From Nonomuraea deserti (GTDB lineage: Bacteria; Actinomycetota; Actinomycetes; Streptosporangiales; Streptosporangiaceae), in NCBI RefSeq assembly GCF_004348685.1, contig NZ_SMKO01000072.1:1-43254 (forward strand): 43,254 nt of DNA. The letters are read 5' to 3'. Every line of letters begins with the position of its first letter. Within the stretch, counting starts at the first letter, position 1. A program made the translations under genes and the position numbers. Positions 16,663-24,342 of this stretch are shown in pieces. The notes below the pieces were generated by a model. It was not told the DNA's origin. It did not search any database and saw only the letters and a list, made by a program, of their open reading frames with translations.

Positions 16663-16688
16663 AACGCCTCAGGTCCCTCCTGAGTTCC
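16663..16688 (-). promoter_or_regulatory. ECF-type promoter of sigE with embedded palindrome
   Basis: On the minus strand, GGAAC (16688-16684) is followed after exactly 17 nt by CGTT (16666-16663). This matches the GGAAC-N16/17-CGTT consensus for ECF sigma factors of the SigE/SigH type and suggests autoregulation. The spacer contains a perfect inverted repeat, CTCAGG-N5-CCTGAG (16668-16684), which would let a second regulator bind between the boxes. Confidence 0.7.
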
Positions 16689-16779
16689 CGTCCCGGCGTG
16701 TCTCCCATAGGCTGCGATCGGCACCAATCACGTGTATGACCTTTTGCGACAATCGCACGAAAGTGGGGGGAGGCGGCCG

Positions 16780-17418
16780 ATGACCACTCCGGTGGAGGCC
16801 ACTCTGGCCTATGCGGAGCAGTTCCATCACGAGGATGAGATCGTGCACGCTGCGCGGCAGCGCGGGCTGGAGATGGGGGCCACGCCCATCCTTCCCGGCG
16901 GCGGGGCGGCCCTGTGCTTCCTGGCTACCGCGGTCAACGCCAAGTCCGTTGTCGAGATCGGCACGGGCTGCGGCGTCTCCGGTCTGTGGCTGCTGCGCGG
17001 CATGCGCACGGACGGCACGCTGACGAGCGTCGACGTCGAGCCCGAGCACCAGCGGCTGGCCCGGCAGGCGTTCGCCGAGGCGGGTTTCTCCGGCGGGCGG
17101 GTGCGGCTCATCTCGGGCCGGGCGCTCGACGTGCTGCCACGGCTGTCGGACGGCGGCTACGACATGGTGTTCGCCGACGGCGCCAAGCACGAGTACGCCG
17201 ACTACCTCTCCGAGGCGGTCCGGCTGCTGCGCGTGGGCGGCATCGTGGCGTTTGACAACATGTTGTGGCACAACCGGGTGGCCGACCCGGCGCAGCGCGA
17301 CCCCGACACGGTGACGCTGCGCGAGGTGGGCAAGCTGGTGCAGTCGGACGACCGGCTCCGCTCGGTGCTGATGCCGCTGGGCGACGGCCTGCTCGCCGCC
17401 ATCAAGATCGCCGACTGA
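16780..17418 (+). CDS. SAM-dependent O-methyltransferase (class I, COMT/YrrM-like)
   Basis: This 212-residue protein has the O-methyltransferase family 3 signatures: HHEDEIVHAARQRG, VVEIGTGCGVSGLWLLRGM (SAM motif I), TSVDVEPEHQRLARQAF, DMVFADGAKHEY (metal-binding Asp) and GGIVAFDNMLWHNRV. Such enzymes methylate catechols or related hydroxyls with Mg2+. The substrate is unknown. The ATG at 16780 has a GGGGGGAGG site 6 nt upstream. It diverges from sigE exactly as M. tuberculosis Rv1220c does from Rv1221. The 3' end faces pepA with a 6-nt gap. Confidence 0.92.
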   Translation: MTTPVEATLAYAEQFHHEDEIVHAARQRGLEMGATPILPGGGAALCFLATAVNAKSVVEIGTGCGVSGLWLLRGMRTDGTLTSVDVEPEHQRLARQAFAEAGFSGGRVRLISGRALDVLPRLSDGGYDMVFADGAKHEYADYLSEAVRLLRVGGIVAFDNMLWHNRVADPAQRDPDTVTLREVGKLVQSDDRLRSVLMPLGDGLLAAIKIAD

Positions 17419-17424
17419 CGCCCG

Positions 17425-18834
17425 TCAGGTGCGCGTGAGCCACTCCAGGAGCACGCGCACCCCGAACCCCGTGGCGCCCTTGCTCAGCGTGCCCTCGTCG
17501 ACCGTGCTGCGCCCCACGCCGGCGATGTCGAGGTGCGCCCACGGCCGCTGCCCCGCGAACTCCCGCAGGAACAACGCCGCCGTGATCGACCCCGCACCGA
17601 ACTTCGACCCGGACTCGACGTTGCTGAGATCGGCGATCGGCGACTTCAGCGCGGGCGCGTAGTCCTCGATCAGCGGCATCCGCCAGAGCCGGTCGTCCGC
17701 GGTCTGACCGGCGTCGACGAGCTGCTTGGCCAGCGCGTCGTCGGTGGAGTAGACGGCCCCGACGTTGCGCCCGAGCGCGACCGTGATCGCCCCGGTGAGC
17801 GTGGCGACGTCGACCACCGCGTCGGGGTCGAGGACGGCGTCGGCGTAGGCGAGCGCGTCGGCCAGCACCAGGCGCCCCTCGGCGTCGGTGTTGAGCACCT
17901 CGACGGTGCGGCCGCCGTAGTGCTTGATGACGTCGCTGGGCCGCTGCGCCGTGCCGGACGGCATGTTCTCGGCGGCCGCGACCAGCCCGGTGACCCGCAC
18001 CGGCACGCCCAGCCTGGCCAGCGCGCCGAGCACGGCGATCACCACCGCGCCGCCCGCCATGTCGGTCTTCTGGGTCTTCATGTTGTCCGTCGGCTTCAGC
18101 GACAGCCCGCCGGAGTCGAACGTGATGCCCTTGCCCACCAGCACCACGTGCCGGTCGGTCGGCTGGTCGGGCGTGTAGGAGAGCTGGATGAGCCGGGGCG
18201 GGCTGGCCGAGCCGCGCCCCACGGCGAGGATGCCGCCGAAGCCTTCGGCCTGCAGGCGCTCTTCGTCCCACACCTTGACCGGCAGGCCGCTCTCGCCGGC
18301 CCGCTCGGCGAGCCAGGCGGGGTCCTTCACCGAGGACGGCGTGTTGGCCAGGTCGCGGGCGAGCGCCACCGCATGCGCGACCACCTGCGCGCGGCGCACC
18401 TGAGCCTCGTCGGCCCCCGCGAAGGCGAGCGTCCGCACGGCGGGCTTGCCCACCTTACCGATCTTGTACGAGTACGCCGCCAGCAGCGCCGCCTCGGCGA
18501 ACGCCGCCACGTCGCCGCCGGGCGTCACCACGGTCAGCGTGTCCTTGCCCTTGGCCCTGCGCGTCAACGCGGCACCGGCCCGGCGCAGCGCGCGCGGCGA
18601 GCCGTCGCCGACGCCGTAGAGCAGCACGCGGCCCACACCGCCACCCCGTGCCACCGGGACCTCGACGACCTCTCCAGCCTCCCCCTTGGCCTCGTAGTGT
18701 GCCAGCAGGTCGGGCACGGGCAGGTGCAGCTCGACCGCGTGCGCTGGGGTGAGATCAGAGGTGTAGGGGACGGCCAGCAGCTCGGGATCGTCGGAAACCT
18801 CGGCGACCACCGACGCAGTGGTCTCTATGGGCAC
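17425..18834 (-). CDS. pepA: Leucyl aminopeptidase (M17 family)
   Basis: This 469-residue protein has an N-terminal macro-like domain and the C-terminal M17 catalytic domain. Visible signatures are VLVGKGITFDSGGLSLKP (metal-binding Lys and Asp), MKTQKTDMAGGA, NTDAEGRLVLADAL (the family signature, catalytic Arg and metal ligands), and a C-terminal WAHLDIAGVGRS. It removes N-terminal residues from peptides, acting as a hexamer with two metal ions. It has its own ATG with weak upstream signals. A strong terminator hairpin separates it from DUF3117 upstream. Confidence 0.94.
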   Translation of the reverse strand: MPIETTASVVAEVSDDPELLAVPYTSDLTPAHAVELHLPVPDLLAHYEAKGEAGEVVEVPVARGGGVGRVLLYGVGDGSPRALRRAGAALTRRAKGKDTLTVVTPGGDVAAFAEAALLAAYSYKIGKVGKPAVRTLAFAGADEAQVRRAQVVAHAVALARDLANTPSSVKDPAWLAERAGESGLPVKVWDEERLQAEGFGGILAVGRGSASPPRLIQLSYTPDQPTDRHVVLVGKGITFDSGGLSLKPTDNMKTQKTDMAGGAVVIAVLGALARLGVPVRVTGLVAAAENMPSGTAQRPSDVIKHYGGRTVEVLNTDAEGRLVLADALAYADAVLDPDAVVDVATLTGAITVALGRNVGAVYSTDDALAKQLVDAGQTADDRLWRMPLIEDYAPALKSPIADLSNVESGSKFGAGSITAALFLREFAGQRPWAHLDIAGVGRSTVDEGTLSKGATGFGVRVLLEWLTRT

Positions 18835-18856
18835 GGAATCTCTCCTCGAACGTCAG

Positions 18857-18887
18857 CGACCCTGGCGCCGGATTATCGCCAGGGTCG
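18857..18887 (-). terminator. Terminator hairpin after the DUF3117 gene
   Basis: CGACCCTGGCG (18857-18867) and CGCCAGGGTCG (18877-18887) form a perfect 11-bp stem with a 9-nt loop. It lies 26 nt past the DUF3117 stop and before pepA. There is no U-tract, as is common in high-GC actinomycetes. Confidence 0.75.
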
Positions 18888-18913
18888 TAGAACAAAGTGT
18901 CTCTCGGGAGCGC

Positions 18914-19081
18914 TCAGCCGACGACGTTCTTCAACGCCTCGCCGAGCGCCTTGGCCTCGTCGGCGGAAATCTCCACGACGAGCCGGCCGCCACCTTCCAG
19001 GGGGACCCGCATGACAATGCCGCGCCCTTCCTTGGTGACCTCGAGCGGACCATCGCCGGTCCGCGGCTTCATCGCCGCCAT
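18914..19081 (-). CDS. DUF3117 small conserved protein
   Basis: This is a 55-residue protein beginning MAAMKPRTGDGPLEVTKEGR and ending ALGEALKNVVG, the near-invariant actinobacterial DUF3117 family (M. tuberculosis Rv1211). The function is unknown; the protein is compact, with beta strands followed by one helix. GGAAGGG lies 8 nt upstream of the ATG. It is monocistronic, flanked by a terminator hairpin on one side and the divergent paaX-like gene on the other. Its position between pepA and tag matches the conserved block. Confidence 0.95.
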   Translation of the reverse strand: MAAMKPRTGDGPLEVTKEGRGIVMRVPLEGGGRLVVEISADEAKALGEALKNVVG

Positions 19082-19226
19082 GCGTGTTTCCCTTCCTGCC
19101 TTGGGCTCCCGCGGCCCGCGATTTCCGACCGCCCATCGGGGGTGGTCGGCGCATACACGTCTTCTGTGATGTCCTATTCTCCCGCATCGAGAGCGCTCAT
19201 GGGTAACGATCTCCTCCCAGAATGCG

Positions 19227-20039
19227 TTGTCGAGGTCGGCGATCGCGTCCAAACTGGACTTCGTGCACGCACGCGCCGCTCTGTTCGACCTCTATGGAGA
19301 CCACCTGCGCTCGCGCGGGGGGCAAGCCACCGTGGCCGCCCTCGTCCGGCTCATGAAACCGCTGGAAATCGCCGCTCCCGCCGTGCGTACGGCGGTTTCG
19401 CGCATGGTGCGGCAGGGCTGGCTGCAACCCGTCAGGCTCTCCCAGGGCCCCGGCTACGGGCTGACGCCGAAGTGCGTCAGGCGCCTGGATGAGGCGGCGC
19501 TGAGAATTTACCGAGCCGGAACGCTGACCTGGCACGGCAGGTGGCACCTGATCGTCTTCGGACCGGTCAAGGACCGGCCCCGCAGGGAGCGGCTCCGCGC
19601 CGATCTGACGTTCCTGGGCTACGCCGCGCTGTCGGAGACGGCCTGGATCGGCCCGCGCTCGTCGATCGAGCTGGACAACCTGCTCGAGAGCGAGGGGGTG
19701 CGGGCCGACAGGTTCGACTCGGCGCTGGAGGGCGATCCCCGCGAGCTCGTCGCCAGGGCGTGGGATCTGACCGCCATCGGCGAGGCGTACGAGCATTGGC
19801 TGGCCGAGGCTGACACGCTGATCAGCGGGCTCCCGGAGGGGGCACCGGCCGACCAGGTGTTCGCCACCAGGAGCAGGCTCGTGCACGGCTGGCGCAACTT
19901 CCTGTTCCGCGACCCGGGGCTGCCGCCCGAGCTGCTGCCCGCCGGCTGGCCGGGCGAGAAGGCCAGGGTCTACTTCGAGCAGGAAGCCGCCCGGTTGCTG
20001 CCCGCAGCCGCCGCGTTCGTCGACAGGGAGTTGCTTTGA
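19227..20039 (+). CDS. PaaX-family transcriptional regulator
   Basis: This 270-residue protein has an N-terminal winged helix (ARAALFDLYGDHLRSRGGQ, VRTAVSRMVRQGWLQP) and the PaaX central and C-terminal domains (WHLIVFGPVKDRPRRERLRADLTFLGYA, SRLVHGWRNFLFRDPGLP, LPAGWPGEKA). PaaX proteins repress phenylacetate catabolism and are released by phenylacetyl-CoA. The start is uncertain: the TTG at 19227 or the GTG at 19263, which begins nearer the usual family start; neither has a good ribosome binding site. Its stop overlaps the TTG start of the enoyl-CoA hydratase by 4 nt. No other paa genes are nearby. Confidence 0.9.
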   Translation: MSRSAIASKLDFVHARAALFDLYGDHLRSRGGQATVAALVRLMKPLEIAAPAVRTAVSRMVRQGWLQPVRLSQGPGYGLTPKCVRRLDEAALRIYRAGTLTWHGRWHLIVFGPVKDRPRRERLRADLTFLGYAALSETAWIGPRSSIELDNLLESEGVRADRFDSALEGDPRELVARAWDLTAIGEAYEHWLAEADTLISGLPEGAPADQVFATRSRLVHGWRNFLFRDPGLPPELLPAGWPGEKARVYFEQEAARLLPAAAAFVDRELL

Positions 20040-20812
20040 TCCGCTATGACGTGGCCGACGCCGTCGCCACCATCACCCTCGACCGTCCCGACGCGATGAA
20101 CTCGCTGACCGCCGACACCAAGCAGGCCCTCCTCGACGCGCTGCGCCGGGCGGCGGCCGACCCCGCGGTCAGGGCCGTCCTGCTCACCGGCTCGGGCCGG
20201 GCCTTCTGCGCGGGCCAGGACCTGCGCGAGCACGCCGGCAACCTGGAGGCGGGCCGCGGCCTGGCCAACACCGTGCGCGAGCACTACAACCCGATCGTGG
20301 AGCTCATCACCACCATGGGCAAGCCGGTGGTGGCCGCCGTCAACGGCGTCGCGGCGGGCGCGGGCGCGTCCCTGGCCTTCGCCTGCGACCTGCGGGTGGC
20401 GTCCGAGAAGGCCAAGTTCGCGCTGGCGTTCGCGGGCATCGGGCTGGCTCCCGACTCGGGCGCGTCGTGGACGCTGCAGCGGCTGGTCGGCCAGGGCAGG
20501 GCCGCCGAGCTGATGCTGCTCGGCGAGCCAGTCGACGCGGCCCGGGCGCTGGAACTGGGGCTGGTCACGCGCGTGGTCCCCCCGGACGACGTCATGAAGA
20601 CCGCGCGGGAGCTCGCCGGGTCGCTGGCGCAGGGCCCGACCCTGGCGTACGCCGCCACCAAGCGGGCGCTGGCGTACGCCGCGACGCACACGCTGCCGGA
20701 CTCGCTGGCGCTGGAGGCCGACCTCCAGGACGCGTGCGCCGCCTCCCGCGACCACCAGAACGCCACCAGAGCCTTCGTCGCCAAGGAACGCCCCACGTTC
20801 GAGGGCACGTGA
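20036..20812 (+). CDS. Enoyl-CoA hydratase/isomerase family protein (PaaG-like)
   Basis: This 258-residue crotonase-fold protein has the oxyanion-hole segments GRAFCAGQDLREH and VNGVAAGAGASLAFACDLRVAS, and the active-site region FAGIGLAPDSGASWTLQRLVG. The Asp in LAPDSGAS matches the PaaG-type ring-1,2-epoxyphenylacetyl-CoA isomerase group rather than classical hydratases with two Glu residues. It starts at a TTG overlapping the paaX stop (TTGA), so it is the translationally coupled partner of the regulator. The likely role is one step of aromatic acyl-CoA degradation. Confidence 0.88.
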   Translation: MIRYDVADAVATITLDRPDAMNSLTADTKQALLDALRRAAADPAVRAVLLTGSGRAFCAGQDLREHAGNLEAGRGLANTVREHYNPIVELITTMGKPVVAAVNGVAAGAGASLAFACDLRVASEKAKFALAFAGIGLAPDSGASWTLQRLVGQGRAAELMLLGEPVDAARALELGLVTRVVPPDDVMKTARELAGSLAQGPTLAYAATKRALAYAATHTLPDSLALEADLQDACAASRDHQNATRAFVAKERPTFEGT

Positions 20813-20815
20813 CGG

Positions 20816-20990
20816 CACCACCCGCCAGACACCACCCGCCAGACACCACCCGCCAGGCACCACCCGTCGGGCACCACCCGTCAGGCACCGGCCGACGGAC
20901 CGCCCGTCGGGTACCGCCCGTCGGGTACCGCCCGTCCGGTACCGCCCGTCGGGCACCAGCCCCGGGCGCCGGCCGTCGGGCGCCGGCCGT
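20816..20990. repeat. 14-bp tandem repeat array (about 12-13 degenerate copies)
   Basis: The unit is YACCRCCCGTCGGG or a close variant. Copies 1-5 (20816-20885) read CACCACCCGCCAGA changing to CACCACCCGTCGGG. After two divergent units, three near-identical TACCGCCCGTCGGG copies follow (20912-20953), then CGCCGGCCGTCGGG-like units to about 20990. The array fills the gap between the convergent enoyl-CoA hydratase and tag genes. The 14-bp unit is not a codon multiple and no spacers are present. Confidence 0.9.
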
Positions 20991-20991
20991 G

Positions 20992-21552
20992 TCAGGCCGG
21001 TCGGCGTGAGCGTGCCAGGCAGCCCTCGATGTGGTCGTTGACCAGGCCGATGGCCTGCATCAGCGCGTAGGCCGTGGTCGGGCCGACAAAGGTGAAGCCG
21101 CGCCGCTTCAGCTCCTTGGCCAGCGCCTTGGAGCCGGGGGTCGTGGCGGGCACGTCGGCCATCGTCCTCGGCACGGCCGCGTCGGGCTCGGCGAAGCGCC
21201 ACACCAGGTCCGACAATCCCTCAGGCAGCTCGAGCGCAGCCCTGGCGTTGTTGATCGCGGCCTCGATCTTGGCCCGGTTGCGGACGATGCCGGGGTCGCC
21301 CAGCAGCCGTTGGGCGTCCTGCTCGGTGTACGCGGCGACCTTGACGATCGAGAAACCGTCGAAGGCGGCGCGGAAGTTCTCCCTTTTGCGCAGGATCGTC
21401 AGCCACGACAGGCCCGACTGGAACGCCTCCAGCGCCACGCGCTCGAAGACCGCGTCGTCACCCTTGACCGGGCGGCCCCACTCCTCATCGTGGTAGGCGA
21501 GGTACATCGGGTCGGCCATGCCCGGCCACGTGCAGCGGATCGGCTCCGTCAC
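20992..21552 (-). CDS. tag: DNA-3-methyladenine glycosylase I
   Basis: This 186-residue base-excision repair enzyme removes N3-methyladenine from DNA. Family signatures include RCTWPG (zinc Cys7), YHDEEWGRPV (zinc His21), FERVALEAFQSGLSWLTILRKRENFR (catalytic Glu and base pocket), FVGPTTAYALMQAIGLVNDH, and the C-terminal zinc ligands in NDHIEGC. Length is normal. It is translationally coupled to the DivIVA-like gene (4-nt ATGA overlap), an arrangement shared with M. tuberculosis Rv1209-Rv1210. Confidence 0.95.
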   Translation of the reverse strand: MTEPIRCTWPGMADPMYLAYHDEEWGRPVKGDDAVFERVALEAFQSGLSWLTILRKRENFRAAFDGFSIVKVAAYTEQDAQRLLGDPGIVRNRAKIEAAINNARAALELPEGLSDLVWRFAEPDAAVPRTMADVPATTPGSKALAKELKRRGFTFVGPTTAYALMQAIGLVNDHIEGCLARSRRPA

Positions 21553-22637
21553 GGCCGATCGTCTCCCGGCGTGGAGCTCGCGGGCGTCTCCGCCCCTCCA
21601 CGCGCCTCCCCGGCCGCCGCCTCGCCGAGCGCCTCCCCGGCAGCCGGCTCGCCACCCGTCTCCGAGCCGGTCTCCGGCTCCCCACGCGTCTCCGTACGCG
21701 ACTCCTGCGCACCACCCGTCTCCGTGCCGCCGGTCTCCGTACCGGGCTCCGGCGCACCGCCCGTCCCCAAGCCGCCAGTCTCCAAGCCGCCCTTTGGCGC
21801 AGTGACGGTTTCCGTGCCGCCCGTCATCGTGCCGCCCGTTGGCGTGGTGCCGGTACCCGTGCCGCTCGTTTCCGTGCCGTTCTTCGGCGTGGTGCCGGCC
21901 GTCTCCGCCTCGATCGGCTCGGCAGGCGGTTCCTCCCGCTCGCCGTCGCGGGTCATGCCGTGCGGTCCTTCGCCGTCCTGGGTCACGCCCTCCGGCTCCG
22001 CGCGCTCTCCACCGTCAGCGGCCCGCCGCCCGTCCGCGGCCCAGTCGCCGTCGCCCTCGCGGTCGCCGTCGCCGGGGCTGGGGCCGTCGCCCGTGCCGGG
22101 GCCCTCCCAGGGCTCGTGTGCGGCCGGCGAGGCGCCGTTGGAGGCCTGCTCGACGGCCGCGTCCCGCGGGGGGACACGCCACTGCGTGTACTGCCCGTCC
22201 GCGTCGTCGTCCCAGGCCCCTCCGCCGGGCACCGGGTCGCCCGACTCTGGCAGCTCCCTGTATGCGGCAGGAGCCTGCGGCGCGTGGTCTGTGCGCGGAC
22301 CGGCTCCCGGCGCGGCGTGGATCTCCTGCCGCGCGTACAGCCGGCTCGACAGCAGCTCGGAGACGCGCTGCTCCAGCACCGCGATCCGGGTGTCACGGGC
22401 GCTGATCGCGCCGGCGGCCCTGCGCAGGGTCTCGTCGACACTCTGCGTGTGGTAGCCGACCAGGTTGACCGGCAACTGGAGCGCCATGAAATCGACCGCC
22501 GTGAGCTGCCCGGGCTCGGGCAGGTCGAGGGGCGGAACGTCCGGCGGGAACTCGGTCAGCTCACCGCCCCTGCCAAGGGAGACCAAGACCACGCATGCCA
22601 AGATGGCGATCGCGGCGATGGCGAGTACGACCAGCAC
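21549..22637 (-). CDS. DivIVA-domain membrane protein with long repetitive tail
   Basis: This 362-residue protein has one N-terminal transmembrane helix (about 2-22). A DivIVA-like motif region follows (VDFMALQLPVNLVGYHTQSV then DETLRRAAGAI) and then a short coiled coil (RIAVLEQRVSELLSSRLYAR). The last ~240 residues are disordered, rich in Glu, Gly, Pro and Thr, with GGTETGG-like repeats near 270-340. It is probably the counterpart of M. tuberculosis Rv1209, and a role at membranes or in growth-zone organisation is inferred from the domain. It is the first gene of the pair with tag. Confidence 0.85.
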   Translation of the reverse strand: MLVVLAIAAIAILACVVLVSLGRGGELTEFPPDVPPLDLPEPGQLTAVDFMALQLPVNLVGYHTQSVDETLRRAAGAISARDTRIAVLEQRVSELLSSRLYARQEIHAAPGAGPRTDHAPQAPAAYRELPESGDPVPGGGAWDDDADGQYTQWRVPPRDAAVEQASNGASPAAHEPWEGPGTGDGPSPGDGDREGDGDWAADGRRAADGGERAEPEGVTQDGEGPHGMTRDGEREEPPAEPIEAETAGTTPKNGTETSGTGTGTTPTGGTMTGGTETVTAPKGGLETGGLGTGGAPEPGTETGGTETGGAQESRTETRGEPETGSETGGEPAAGEALGEAAAGEARGGAETPASSTPGDDRP

Positions 22638-22697
22638 ATTGGCATCGTACTCATACGGCGGAGCTCGTTCAGCATCACCGCAAGCAGCGCAATCCGG

Positions 22698-23282
22698 TCA
22701 GCCGGTCGCCTCGCCGAGTTCGGCGACGCTGGGCCGCACGGGCTGCGAGCGGGCTTCGAGGTGGGCGAACGCCTCGTCCACGGTGGACGTCCAGGAGATC
22801 GCGTCGAAGACGTCGGCCCGGGTGAAGCCCTGGTCGTACATGGTGGTGAGGAGTGTCCTGAGCGGCTCGTACAGGCCCCAGGGGTCGAGGATCACCAAGG
22901 GTCGGTCGTGGATGCCGAGCACCCGCGCGGTCCAGATCTCGAAGAGCTCCTCCAGCGTGCCGATCCCGCCCGGCAGCACGAGGAAGGCGTCGGAGCGGGC
23001 GTCCATGACGCCCTTGCGCTCGCGCATGCCGTTGGTGACGATCAGCTCGTCGGAGTCCTCGTCGGCCACCTCGATGTCCACCAGGACCTGCGGGATCACG
23101 CCGACCGTGCGCCCGCCGGCGGCCCTGGTGGCCGAGGTGACCGCGCCCATGCAGGAGACGGTGGCACCGCCGCTCACCAGCGTGTGGCCGCGCTTGGCGA
23201 GCTCGGTGCCGACCTGCCGGGCCAGCTCGATGTATTTCGTGTCGATGCGCAGGCTCGAGGCGCAGAAGACGCAGATGTTCAC
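22698..23282 (-). CDS. LOG-family (TIGR00730) Rossmann protein, short paralogue
   Basis: This 194-residue protein begins VNICVFCASS and has the LOG motifs SGGATVSCMGAVTSA, MRERKGVMDARSDAFLVLPGGIGTLEELFE. The PGGxGTxxE segment with the upstream Arg is the signature of cytokinin-activating phosphoribohydrolases, which release free base from nucleoside 5'-monophosphates. Bacterial members act on AMP or cytokinin nucleotides. It follows the longer LOG gene by 11 nt with a GTG start and no strong ribosome binding site, so it is co-transcribed and perhaps coupled. Confidence 0.88.
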   Translation of the reverse strand: MNICVFCASSLRIDTKYIELARQVGTELAKRGHTLVSGGATVSCMGAVTSATRAAGGRTVGVIPQVLVDIEVADEDSDELIVTNGMRERKGVMDARSDAFLVLPGGIGTLEELFEIWTARVLGIHDRPLVILDPWGLYEPLRTLLTTMYDQGFTRADVFDAISWTSTVDEAFAHLEARSQPVRPSVAELGEATG

Positions 23283-23293
23283 GGGAGCCCAGC

Positions 23294-24100
23294 CTATTGG
23301 GGTTCCCCGGGCTGGGCGGCGGCGGACGCCAGTTCCTCCTCCTGCTGCTGAGACCGTGCCCGGTCGGCGTCCACGATGATGCGCACGGCCTCGTCGACGT
23401 CGTCGGTGACGGTGATCAGTTCGAGGTCCTGGGGAGCGATCTTCGCGGTGCCGAGCAGGGTGCCCTTGACCCACTCGAGCAGCCCGCCCCAGAACTCCGT
23501 GCCCATCAGCACCACGGGGAAGGAGGTGACCTTGCGCGTCTGCACCAGCGTGAGCGCCTCGAACAGCTCGTCGAGCGTGCCGAAACCGCCGGGCAGGGCG
23601 ATGAAGCCGCAGGAGTACTTGACGAACATCGTCTTGCGCACGAAGAAGTAACGGAACTCGATGCCGAGGTCGACGTAGTCGTTCATACGCTGCTCGAACG
23701 GCAGCTCGATGCCGAGCCCTACCGACACCGCGCCGTCCACGTCGCGCGCGCCCCGGTTCGCGGCCTCCATGACACCCGGTCCGCCGCCCGTGATGACGGC
23801 GTAGCCCGCCTCCGCCAGCGCCCGGCCCAGCCGGCGGCCCTGCGCGTAGTCGGGGGACTCCTCGCCCATGCGCGCCGAGCCGAAGACGGTGACCGCCGGC
23901 GGCAGCTCGGCGAGCTGGCCGAAACCCTCCACGAACTCGGCCTGGATGCGCAGCACCCGCCACGGATCCATGTGCACCCAGTCGGAAGACCCCTGGCGGG
24001 CGAGCAGGCGCTGGTCGTGCGTGGAGGTGGGGACGAGGCTGCCGCGGAAGACGGCCTGCCCCTGACGGCGTTCCCGACGTGACTGTTCCATGCGGGTCAC
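23294..24100 (-). CDS. LOG-family (TIGR00730) Rossmann protein, long paralogue
   Basis: This 268-residue protein has a basic N-terminal extension of about 65 residues (SRRERRQGQAVFRGSLVP) before the Rossmann core. Core motifs are VTVFGSARMGEES, ITGGGPGVMEAANRGA, and CGFIALPGGFGTLDELFEAL. A Gln/Glu-rich tail ends the protein. The expected activity is the same phosphoribohydrolase reaction as its neighbour, but the extension makes it a distinct subgroup common in actinobacteria. The GTG at 24100 has GAAGG 8 nt upstream; an ATG at 24091 is an alternative. Confidence 0.9.
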   Translation of the reverse strand: MTRMEQSRRERRQGQAVFRGSLVPTSTHDQRLLARQGSSDWVHMDPWRVLRIQAEFVEGFGQLAELPPAVTVFGSARMGEESPDYAQGRRLGRALAEAGYAVITGGGPGVMEAANRGARDVDGAVSVGLGIELPFEQRMNDYVDLGIEFRYFFVRKTMFVKYSCGFIALPGGFGTLDELFEALTLVQTRKVTSFPVVLMGTEFWGGLLEWVKGTLLGTAKIAPQDLELITVTDDVDEAVRIIVDADRARSQQQEEELASAAAQPGEPQ

Positions 24101-24296
24101 GCTAGTCGCCTTCGGACGCGGCCGGTTCCACCTCCGCTCGGTGGCCGGAGCCGCACAATGCCGACGGGCAGAGGTGCTTCTCGGGGCAGAAGCGCAGGTA
24201 GGAGCCTTGACAAGGGCCGATAAAAAATCTTGGAAGAAGCAGGGAACCGAATTTCGACTCCCCCGCGTCTAACTGCCGAGGGTGCTGCTCGGGACT
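24101..24296. other. Intergenic stretch with an AT-rich patch between LOG and dapE
   Basis: This region holds the promoter of the LOG operon. It also holds an unusual AT-rich patch near 24225-24255. On the plus strand a TTG at about 24209 opens a 21-codon basic frame (contains KKSWKKQG), and on the minus strand an 80-codon Cys-containing frame crosses the region. Neither has convincing support. Confidence 0.4.
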
Positions 24297-24342
24297 GAAA
24301 GTGGTCTTCCCCGCCAAATGGCCGGCGAGGAAGGCCACTTTC
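24297..24342. terminator. Long hairpin terminator at the end of dapE
   Basis: The arm GAAAGTGGTCTTCCCCGCC (24297-24315) pairs with 24324-24342 over 19 positions with one mismatch and one G-U pair, leaving an 8-nt loop. Its distal edge overlaps the dapE stop codon (24341-24343). It is nearly symmetrical, so it could work in both directions, shielding dapE from any transcription coming from the left. Confidence 0.8.

Noticed and set aside
16559..16708. Longer SigE start at 16708
   Set aside because: It lies upstream of the predicted promoter start and has no good ribosome binding site. The GTG at 16558 has GAGAGGAG at ideal spacing.
20816..20990. Tandem array as a CRISPR
   Set aside because: Units are 14 bp, contiguous and without unique spacers, and no cas genes are present.
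24209..24272. 21-codon basic peptide (TTG start) or small RNA in the AT-rich patch
   Set aside because: TTGACA at about 24209 lacks a matching -10 box, and the ribosome binding site is too close to the TTG. Kept only as a remark on the intergenic region.
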